Below, in pieces: positions 54,638 to 61,500 of a stretch of 64,000 nt of DNA; the stretch's first letter is position 1; each line of letters opens with the position of its first letter. Where the stretch lies: contig NZ_JHET01000010.1 in NCBI RefSeq assembly GCF_000685355.1, positions 186,001 through 250,000 on the forward strand. The letters run 5' to 3'. A program made the position numbers and the translations under genes. Under the pieces are notes generated by a model. It searched no databases. It saw nothing but the letters and a program-made list of their open reading frames with translations, and was not told the origin of the DNA. This DNA comes from Microbacterium sp. CH12i (GTDB lineage: Bacteria > Actinomycetota > Actinomycetes > Actinomycetales > Microbacteriaceae).

Positions 54638-56260
54638 GTGTTATCCACCACCCCTGGCGCGGTCACGCGCCCTATTCACAACCCCACCATCTGGGTCTCA
54701 GCCGCAGCGGTGCTCGTCGCCCAGATGTGTTTGACCGTACTCGCACCACTGAACGACGTCATCCAATCGACCTACGGTGCAAGCGCGACACAGCTCACCT
54801 GGCTCACTGCTGCCGTCTTCGCACCGACAGCACTCCTGGAGCTCAATTTCGGCGTGCTCGGGGACATGTTCGGGCGCAAGAAGCTGATGCAAATCGGCCT
54901 TGGGTTTGTCGCAATCGGTGCCGTCGTCGGGATCTTCGCAGACTCGCTTCTCATGCTCGCGATCGCACTGGTCATTCTCGGACTCGGTGCTGCCACGCTC
55001 TTGCCCTCAACGCTCGCGTCAGCGGCAGAGTTCTCCCCCAATGCGGAGTCGCGTGCGCACGCACTCTCACGGTGGGCAATCGCGATCTCCATCGGCGCGG
55101 CGGTGTCTCCGCTGCTGTCGGCGATCATGGTCCAGCAGACAGGCTTGGGGGGAGCATTCTCGCCCGTCTTGGTCGCCGCGGTAATCGCGTTCGTTCTGGT
55201 CACCCGATTCGCGCAGGAAAGTCGCTCGGCGCAGAAGCGGGCTTTCGATGTTCCAGGCCAGATTCTGATCATCGTCGGATTGTTGGCGTTCATCTTCGCA
55301 ATCATCCACGGCTCAGAAGCAGGCTTCGGCAGTCCTGAGGTCATCATCTCGTTGGCTGTGGCGATCGTCGCCCTCGTCGTGTTCGCTTGGGTCGAGTTCC
55401 GCAGCAAGAACCCGATGTTCCAGGTGCGTCTGTTCAAGATTCCGGCATTCGCCGCAGCCGCTGCGGTGGGCCTGCTCGGCATGCTGAGCTTCATGGGCAC
55501 CGCCTACGCGATGGCGATCAAGCTGGGTCCCATTGCTCACGCAGCGCCCCTCATGGTGGCACTCCCGTTCGTGCTCATCCAACTCGTTCCCCTGGTGCTG
55601 GCGCGCTGGCTACCGGGGCTCATCCACCGCATCTCTCCGCGCACACTGCTGGTGTTCGGTCTCGTGATTCTTGCGATCGGTCAGGTGTGGCTTGCTGTTC
55701 TGGCGGATGGCACGACCGACCTTCTTGCCCTCGCAGTTCCGATTCTTCTGCTCGGCGTCGGATTCATCGTGATGTTCACCTCTCTGACTGCTGCGGCTGT
55801 CAACTCTGTGAGCCACGAGCACATCGGCATGGCATCAGGTGCGACCAGCCTCGTGCGCGAAACGGGGCAGACCTTGGGCCCGGCAGTCGTTGCTGCTGTC
55901 GCGCTCGGAAGCGCATCAGCGGCGACAGCAAACGGACTGAATTCCGCTGACCTCCCGGCCGAAGTTGCCGGTGTGGCAAATGAGGTCTTCACCCAAGGCG
56001 GCCCACTCGCCGTCGCCAACGCGCCGCTCCCGGAAGCGATCCACGACGCGGTCGCCCCTATCGCCACAGCTGCGCTGGAGCACGGGTTCGATCTGGGGTT
56101 GCTGACGATGGCCGGACTGTCGATCATTTCAGCACTCATCGTGCTCATCGTCATGAGGGGATCAGCGGCGACTACGCCGCTTTCCGCCGATGAGACAGAC
56201 CTCGCCGAACACCACACTTCTGCGGCGGCTCAGAGCACAACCGAGGAGAAGAGCGCATGA
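54638..56260 (+). CDS. MFS transporter (DHA2, 14 helices) of the phenylpropanoid cluster
   Basis: 540 residues from GTG 54638 with SD AAGGA. Motif A GDMFGRKKLMQIG, motif C-like AISIGAAVSPLL, 14 hydrophobic helices, and a hydrophilic Ser/Glu-rich tail. DHA2 proteins near aromatic catabolic genes often export toxic intermediates or substrates. Its stop overlaps the DUF3237 start (ATGA). Confidence 0.87.
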   Translation: MLSTTPGAVTRPIHNPTIWVSAAAVLVAQMCLTVLAPLNDVIQSTYGASATQLTWLTAAVFAPTALLELNFGVLGDMFGRKKLMQIGLGFVAIGAVVGIFADSLLMLAIALVILGLGAATLLPSTLASAAEFSPNAESRAHALSRWAIAISIGAAVSPLLSAIMVQQTGLGGAFSPVLVAAVIAFVLVTRFAQESRSAQKRAFDVPGQILIIVGLLAFIFAIIHGSEAGFGSPEVIISLAVAIVALVVFAWVEFRSKNPMFQVRLFKIPAFAAAAAVGLLGMLSFMGTAYAMAIKLGPIAHAAPLMVALPFVLIQLVPLVLARWLPGLIHRISPRTLLVFGLVILAIGQVWLAVLADGTTDLLALAVPILLLGVGFIVMFTSLTAAAVNSVSHEHIGMASGATSLVRETGQTLGPAVVAAVALGSASAATANGLNSADLPAEVAGVANEVFTQGGPLAVANAPLPEAIHDAVAPIATAALEHGFDLGLLTMAGLSIISALIVLIVMRGSAATTPLSADETDLAEHHTSAAAQSTTEEKSA

Positions 56261-56721
56261 CGCTGGAGCTATCGCCCTTGTTCACCCTTGAGGTAGACCT
56301 CGATACCCCGCTCGAAGTGGGACGAGTCGCGGCCGGGACGCGCCGCGTCATCCCAATACTCGGTGGAACGTTCGCAGGCCCCGCCCTTTCGGGAACGATT
56401 CTGCCCGGCGGTGCAGACTGGAATCTTGCCCGCAGTGACGGAATCACCCACTTGTGGGCACGCTACACGCTTCGCACCGAGGACGGCGCCCACATCATGA
56501 TCACCAACGAAGGGTGGGGCACCCAGGACGACGCGACGATGCAACGCGTCTTCAGCGGCGAGCAGCAGAATACGGACAGCTGGTATTGCCGCACCCAGCC
56601 CCACTTCGAAGTCGACCTCGATGGACCTGTCGCCTGGCTCAACGACATCGTGTGCATCGGCAGTCTGCGCGCACCCCACCGCGCCGACCGAGTGACCGTC
56701 GACATCTTCAGCGTGAGCTGA
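56257..56721 (+). CDS. DUF3237 family protein
   Basis: 154 residues. Typical DUF3237 blocks: LFTLEVDLDTPLEVG...GTRRVIPILGGTFAGPALSGTILPGGADWNLARSDGITHLWARYTLRTEDGAHIMITNEG and FRTQPHFE-like YCRTQPHFEVDLDGPVAWLNDIVCIGS. A small beta-barrel often encoded in catabolic clusters; no defined activity. Coupled to the MFS gene. Confidence 0.88.
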   Translation: MTLELSPLFTLEVDLDTPLEVGRVAAGTRRVIPILGGTFAGPALSGTILPGGADWNLARSDGITHLWARYTLRTEDGAHIMITNEGWGTQDDATMQRVFSGEQQNTDSWYCRTQPHFEVDLDGPVAWLNDIVCIGSLRAPHRADRVTVDIFSVS

Positions 56722-56949
56722 CGACGATGTTCCGCGTCAAGGTGGCTGTGTGTGATCTTGCCGTGCGTTCATGCAATGGCAGAACTCGAAGCCAACCAAC
56801 GACCGCGAGTATTGGTGCCCGGTGAACACATAGGTGCACACATTGCGCGGGCAGGTGCAATGAGCCACGCTCGCCGACCTACGGTGGGATTTGAACCCAT
56901 ACGCCCCACTTCCGTCTCGGTCTCGCGGATTCATGCGGATTCGATCAGG

Positions 56950-57165
56950 GAGGCATCCCGCTTCGATCAGCTGGATCTGTATCAGCTCGACCTCGAAACG
57001 ATCCCGGTGCTCGTTGATGAACCAGATCATCTCGGTCAGGGCGGTCGAGCTTCTTCGCGAAAAGCGTGCTCGCCGCCTTGAGTATCTCGTTGGCCTTGCG
57101 ACGCTCAGCGTTCTCGTTCTGCAGCCGCTTGCGGATGCGGTCCCGCGATTGTGGTGACCGAAATC
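56950..57165 (-). mobile_element. Relic of an IS3-family insertion sequence
   Basis: Reading the minus strand from about 57150, DRIRKRLQNENAERRKANEI then LKAASTLFAKKLDRP is the C-terminus of IS3 OrfA (the leucine-zipper/NEILKAAS region). In the -1 frame, MIWFINEHRDRFEVELI is the start of OrfB. The arrangement with a frameshift between orfA and orfB is as in active IS3 elements. The helix-turn-helix part of OrfA and the DDE catalytic core of OrfB are absent, so it is dead. A tRNA-like T-arm fragment (56878-56905) lies just beyond. Confidence 0.75.
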
Positions 57166-57234
57166 GGTAATTTCGCCCAGCAAATCACCGGTTAGCTATT
57201 CCAAGTGGGAATTTGCGCAGGTAAACTATCGGTT

Positions 57235-58449
57235 ATGGACGAAGATCGGATCTTGCAGTGGCCGCGCCACGGCGTCGAAACGCTTCCCTGGCAGCAGCAG
57301 GTTCGTGGTGGCACCCGCGAAGACCGGATGATGCGGTTCGTAGATGCGACCATCCCTCCGTTCATCCGCGAGCTCGACTACATGCCGCCACTGAAGGTGA
57401 TGCTCCACACCGAGCGCGCATTGCTAGCTGTAGCCCAGGCCGACACCGACGCCGAGGGGCACTCCGCCGCCCTCAGCCGCTTCATGGTCCGTTCCGAGTC
57501 CGCCGCCTCGTCGAAGATCGAGCGCATCAACGCTTCCGCCCGCGACTACGCCAAGGCGCTCGCCGGCAACAAGGGAAACACCTCCGCCACCAGCATGGTC
57601 GCAGCCTCCGCCGCACTCCACGAGCTGATCACCAAGGTCGGTGAGAGCGGTCGCTTCGAGCTCGACTACCTCATGAGCGCCCACCGCGCGCTCATGGCCG
57701 ACGATCCCCAGGAAGCCGACTACGCCGGTCACCTCCGCGACATGCAGAACTGGATCGGCGGCAGCGACCACTCCCCTCGGGGCGCACTCCACGTTCCCCC
57801 GGCGCCCGAGCGCGTGCCCGAACTGATGGACGACCTCATCGCCTACCTCAACCGGGACGACGTACCCGTGATGACGCAGGCCACGATCGGTCACGCCCAG
57901 TTCGAGTCCATCCACGCCTTCACCGACGGCAACGGTCGCATCGGCCGCGCTCTCGTCTCTGCCGTGCTGCGGCGTCGAGGCGTCACCCGAAACGCGGTGG
58001 TCCCCCTCGCCAGCGGCCTGCTCGCCCGCCGCGACGACTACTTCGCCGCCCTCGGCTCCCACCGACTCGGCGACCCTGCACCGCTCATCGACCTGTTCGC
58101 GCTCTCTACGCGCGCGGCCGCCGAATGCTCCCGCGAGACCATCGCCCGTCTGAAGGCGATGCCCGCACTGTGGGCTGCAGATTTGAAGCCGCGCGCGAAC
58201 TCCGCTGCGGCTGCTCTCATCCAGGCGTTCTACGACCACCCCGTCATGAGCACCGACGAGATCGAAGCCACAGCCGGTTCCCCCACGGCCGCCTACAGGG
58301 CGATCGACCAGCTGGTCGACGCCGGCTTCATCGAGGAGATCACGGGACGCAAGAAGGACCGCGTCTGGGCGGCATCCGAAGTGATGGCCGAACTCGACGA
58401 TCTTGACCGCCACATCCAAGCAGACATGCACGAAGGAAAGCAAGGCTGA
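57235..58449 (+). CDS. Fic domain protein with N-terminal inhibitory helix
   Basis: 404 residues from ATG 57235. Probable AMP-transferase (AMPylator) or de-AMPylator. The inhibitory motif S-x-x-x-E appears as SSKIERI in the N-terminal domain (about residue 83-89), as in class II Fic proteins. The catalytic loop is IHAFTDGNGRIGRAL (H-x-F-x-D-G-N-G-R; the usual HPF is HAF). A C-terminal winged helix (HPVMSTDEIEATAGSPTAAYRAIDQLVDAGFIEEITGRKKDRVW) follows. It lies in a scrapyard region beside an IS3 relic, and no antitoxin is needed if self-inhibited. No SD; start may be leaderless. Confidence 0.88.
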   Translation: MDEDRILQWPRHGVETLPWQQQVRGGTREDRMMRFVDATIPPFIRELDYMPPLKVMLHTERALLAVAQADTDAEGHSAALSRFMVRSESAASSKIERINASARDYAKALAGNKGNTSATSMVAASAALHELITKVGESGRFELDYLMSAHRALMADDPQEADYAGHLRDMQNWIGGSDHSPRGALHVPPAPERVPELMDDLIAYLNRDDVPVMTQATIGHAQFESIHAFTDGNGRIGRALVSAVLRRRGVTRNAVVPLASGLLARRDDYFAALGSHRLGDPAPLIDLFALSTRAAAECSRETIARLKAMPALWAADLKPRANSAAAALIQAFYDHPVMSTDEIEATAGSPTAAYRAIDQLVDAGFIEEITGRKKDRVWAASEVMAELDDLDRHIQADMHEGKQG

Positions 58450-58526
58450 TGCTCGAGTGGATCTGGGAGAAGACACCGGACGGGACCAGCCGGTTCGTGC
58501 TGGGCACGCGTGGTCGCGGCTCGTGA
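58449..58526 (+). pseudogene. 5' fragment of a DUF1643-like gene
   Basis: ATG 58449 overlaps the Fic stop (TGATG) and reads MLEWIWEKTPDGTSRFVLGT then RGRGS and a stop. T-S-R-F-V-L-G-T is the start of DUF1643 proteins, which normally continue with a PLVCxGxNPSTA block that is not present. The remainder has been deleted or replaced. Confidence 0.4.
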
Positions 58527-58658
58527 AGACGGCGGCAAGCTGACGACCGAGTGCGATCGCCAAGCAGCACCCGTTCGATGTCACGGACCAAAACAATCAC
58601 CTGCTGGGCAACTACCGGGATGCTCTCGTCCGGGCTGCTCGGATCCGGGATCCAACAG

Positions 58659-58865
58659 CTATTCCGGGTCGAAGCGAAGGGAGCGATCGCGATCCTCGTC
58701 TCGAAGGTCCCGATCGTCAAGGAATGGGCGTACGCGGGGATCGGATTCCTGCTTACTGGAGCGCTGTTCTCTCACATGGCGGTGGAAGACTCCTCGGTGG
58801 AGCTGCTTCCGGCACTGTTCTTGCTCGCACTTGCGGTGGCGTCGTGGCAGCACCCGCTCGTGGCA
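58659..58865 (+). pseudogene. C-terminal fragment of a DoxX-like membrane protein
   Basis: The plus strand reads AKGAIAILVSKVPIVKEWAY AG-containing text, then FLLTGALFSHMAVEDSSVEL and LPALFLLALAVASW, matching the DoxX-like (PF13564) second half (K-E-W-A-Y-A-G, ...L-T-G-A-x-x-S-H). No N-terminal helices or start precede it. It is one of several gene fragments in this stretch. Confidence 0.6.
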
Positions 58866-59257
58866 GTTCGCACACACAAACCGTCTGCGGGTATGAGCTA
58901 CGCGTTTGTCAGGTTTTGTGTGCTCAGCGTCAGGCGGACGTACGTGAGATGTTCGCGCGCGATCACGACAGTGAGCCCTAGCTCCTCCCGAAAGTGGTTC
59001 ATGGGGACAAAATCGCTGCAGTGACACCGGCACCCCCCATTCGTACAAGGGCCTCGTCGACCGACAGTACGATGCGAGGGACTCTCGCTCGACCGTTACC
59101 TGACCACCGGTCACCCTGAGCGACTCGGTCGCACCGAGGCATCCGAGTAGCTGATCGCCGGCATCCACCGCTCCGCTGTCGGGATCGTTTTAGTGCACAC
59201 GTTGGTGCACATACGTGTGGCGTTCTGTGGCGCACCGCGTCAGGGACGCCAGGCGAG
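58866..59257. other. Stretch without recognisable genes
   Basis: About 390 bases between the DoxX fragment and the tRNA terminator. Open frames here have no start signals or family similarity. GTGCAC-containing pieces (TGCACACGTTGGTGCACATACGTG, in part, around 59194-59216) recall GTGCACACATTGC near 56832, a possible short direct repeat framing the scrapyard. Confidence 0.4.
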
Positions 59258-59300
59258 AAACAAGAAAAAGTGCCGGGATTCCGGCACTTTTTTCTTGTTT
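59258..59300 (-). terminator. Strong terminator downstream of tRNA-Arg
   Basis: AAACAAGAAAAAGTGCCGG (59258-59276) and CCGGCACTTTTTTCTTGTTT (59281-59300) form a 19-20 bp stem with a 4-nt loop. On the minus strand it is followed and formed by T-runs, an ideal intrinsic terminator 18 bp after the tRNA 3' end. Confidence 0.85.
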
Positions 59301-59317
59301 ACTGTCTCAACACTCTG

Positions 59318-59390
59318 TGCGCCCGAAGGGACTCGAACCCCTAACCTTCTGATCCGTAGTCAGATGCTCTATCCATTGAGCTACGGGCGC
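59318..59390 (-). tRNA. tRNA-Arg(ACG)
   Basis: 73 nt on the minus strand. Acceptor GCGCCCG/CGGGCGC plus discriminator A, D-arm GCTCAATGGATAGAGC, anticodon arm CTGACTACGGATCAG with anticodon ACG (read as ICG, Arg CGN codons), T-arm AGGGGTTCGAGTCCCT. No encoded CCA. A strong terminator follows. Confidence 0.95.
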
Positions 59391-59504
59391 ATCTTTTGGC
59401 CTGCTTCTCAGCGAAGCGGGCCTCAGCAAGAATACATGACGAAGTGCCCCAACGCGAAACCGGCCGCGGCATCCGGTTGCAGGCCCCGGCAATAGTCTGA
59501 AGAC

Positions 59505-60176
59505 ATGGACGTCGGGCGCGCAACAGTCGGGGTAGTTCGCCTCGCCTGGGCGGATGCACGCACGGCCCCCGCAACGGCCGACGAGGTGCTCCGCACGCTC
59601 ACCGCCGCCCAACACCAGCGCTACGCAAGCCTGCCCCCAGCACGCGCCGCCCGGTTCATCGCTGGCCGCAGCCTCATCGCGTCTCTGGTGCACGAAATCG
59701 TCGGCAGACCGGAGCCAATGTACGAGATCTTCACCCTCTGTGCGCACTGCGGCAGCGCCGATCATGGCAAGCCGCACACGACGGCGCCCGTCGTGATCAG
59801 TGTCAGCTACGTCGGTGACATGGTGGTGGCTGCCGCCGTCGCATCCGATCACGCGACATCCATCGGGGTCGACATCGAAGCCGTCCCCGCAGGCGGAGAA
59901 TCAGCCCCGCGGGAAGAACTCACAGCCCTCTTCACGCCCAGTGCGCCGCCAGACACCCGCACCTGGACGATGATCGAAGCCGCCCTCAAAGCCGACGGCC
60001 GTGGCCTGCGGGTAAGCCCGGAAAGACTCCAGTTCGCAGCCCCCGAGACTGCGAACCCGGGCTGGCTGAGCGTACACATCGACGGAACGGATGCCGGAAT
60101 CATCGCAACCCCGGCCCCCGCACCCACCGGATTCGTGGTCAGCCTCGCCCTGAGCCCCGTCGCCTCGCGGCGGTGA
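59505..60176 (+). CDS. 4'-phosphopantetheinyl transferase superfamily protein (Sfp-like)
   Basis: 223 residues. Sfp-like elements: FIAGRSLIASLVHEIVGR, VVISVSYVGDMVVAAAV (S-x-S-H/Y substrate region), IGVDIEAV with the metal-binding Asp/Glu, and WTMIEAALKADGRG, corresponding to the W-x-x-K/I-E-A-x-x-K-x-x-G motif. It would attach phosphopantetheine to a carrier protein. The carrier domain of the peptide synthetase 3.6 kb away on the opposite strand is the obvious client. Its 3' end overlaps the convergent M1 peptidase by 38 bp. Confidence 0.82.
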   Translation: MDVGRATVGVVRLAWADARTAPATADEVLRTLTAAQHQRYASLPPARAARFIAGRSLIASLVHEIVGRPEPMYEIFTLCAHCGSADHGKPHTTAPVVISVSYVGDMVVAAAVASDHATSIGVDIEAVPAGGESAPREELTALFTPSAPPDTRTWTMIEAALKADGRGLRVSPERLQFAAPETANPGWLSVHIDGTDAGIIATPAPAPTGFVVSLALSPVASRR

Positions 60177-61500
60177 CCGGAGCCACAACCGCACCCGCAG
60201 GGAGCGCAGGCAGCTCGCGTTGCTCAAGCCATTCCTCGAACAACCCACCCAGGGCCATGCCGGACACCTCTTCGGCGAGCGCGATGAACTCCGGCGTGCT
60301 CGTCGCCTCGCCCCGGTAGCGCTCGGTCCAAATACGCAGTGCCGAGAAGAAGGCCTCATCGCCGATCGTGAGCCGCAAAGCGTGCAGCGTGAGCGCCCCG
60401 CGCTTGTAGATCCGGTCGTCGAACATCAGGTCAGCGCCCGGGTCACCCAGCAGCAGATCCTTCTCCAGCAAGCTCAGCCGACCATAGTGCGTGAGCGCCT
60501 TCGCATGCGCTGTGGGCCCACCCGATCGCTCTGACCAGATCCATTCGGCGTAGCAGGCGAAGCCTTCGTTGAGCCAGATGTCGTGCCATGCGGCGATGCC
60601 GACACTGTTCCCGAACCACTGGTGCGCGAGTTCGTGAGCGACGAGACGCTCAAGACCCCCGACCCCATCGATGTGGTTCGCTCCGAAGATGCCCATCCCC
60701 TGCGCCTCCAGCGGGATCTCCAGATCGTCCTCGGTCACGATGGCGACGTAGTCCTCGAAGGGATACGGTCCAAAAGTCTCTTCGAATACCGACATCATCT
60801 GCCCGAGGTCGGCGAAGTCGGCGTGCACTCGAGCCGCAAGCGGCTGCGGGTAGATGAGACGTGCCGACACTGATCCCAGCGCTACCTGCTCGGTTGTGTA
60901 GCGACCGATCTGCACTGTCGCGAGATATGTCGCGGTCGGTGCGACGCTCTCGTACACCCAGGTCGTCTTGCCGCCACGAGTCGTGCGAGACACCTCGCGC
61001 CCGGTCACGGCGACGGTGTATCCCGCATCCGTGCTCACGCTGATGCGATACATCGCCTTATCAGCGGGGACGTCGTTGCACGGGAACCAGGTCGCCGCCC
61101 CCGTGGGCTGCGATGCCACAAGCACACCGTCTTCGAGCTCTTCCCACCCGATCGTGCCCCAGCGGGTCCGACGTGGCCGGGGCGCACCCGCATACAAGAT
61201 CGTCGCCTCGAACTCGTCCCCAGGCGCCAACTCACTGGGAAGCGTGATCCGCAGCTTGCGATCGGTCTGCCGGAAGGATGCCGCCTTCGCACCGGTGACG
61301 CGCACTTTGGTCGCGCGAAGCCCCACGAGGTCGAGTGCGATCGTCTTCGTCGAGGCGACAGCGGTGCCACGCACCACGGCCGTGCCACTCAACCGGTTCG
61401 TGGTGACTTTGTAGTCCAGCGTCAGGTCATAGTGGCTGACCGAGATGTGCGGGTCACCACTTTGCGGGGTGTACGCGTCGGAGTTCACCTGTCCGGTCAC
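60139..61500 (-). CDS. M1 family zinc aminopeptidase-like protein
   Basis: 453 residues from GTG 61500, overlapping the synthetase stop (GTGA). Zinc-binding HELAHQWFGNSVGIAAWHDIWLNEGFACYAE gives H-E-x-x-H...E. The exopeptidase GxMEN motif is replaced by EAQGMGIFGANH, as in a divergent actinobacterial subgroup. The C-terminal helical domain of full M1 enzymes is short. Coupling to a Pls-type synthetase suggests it trims, degrades or gives immunity to the peptide made there. Confidence 0.87.
   Translation of the reverse strand: MTGQVNSDAYTPQSGDPHISVSHYDLTLDYKVTTNRLSGTAVVRGTAVASTKTIALDLVGLRATKVRVTGAKAASFRQTDRKLRITLPSELAPGDEFEATILYAGAPRPRRTRWGTIGWEELEDGVLVASQPTGAATWFPCNDVPADKAMYRISVSTDAGYTVAVTGREVSRTTRGGKTTWVYESVAPTATYLATVQIGRYTTEQVALGSVSARLIYPQPLAARVHADFADLGQMMSVFEETFGPYPFEDYVAIVTEDDLEIPLEAQGMGIFGANHIDGVGGLERLVAHELAHQWFGNSVGIAAWHDIWLNEGFACYAEWIWSERSGGPTAHAKALTHYGRLSLLEKDLLLGDPGADLMFDDRIYKRGALTLHALRLTIGDEAFFSALRIWTERYRGEATSTPEFIALAEEVSGMALGGLFEEWLEQRELPALPAGAVVAPVTAARRRGSGRG

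Noticed and set aside
56878..56905. Possible tRNA gene on the minus strand (TGGGTTCAAATCCCACC T-arm)
   Set aside because: Only the T-arm and part of an acceptor are present; no D-arm or anticodon arm can be folded upstream. Kept only as a fragment within a finding.
57424..58596. 390-codon minus-strand frame opposite Fic
   Set aside because: Valine/glycine-rich shadow of the Fic gene; no domain or start signal.
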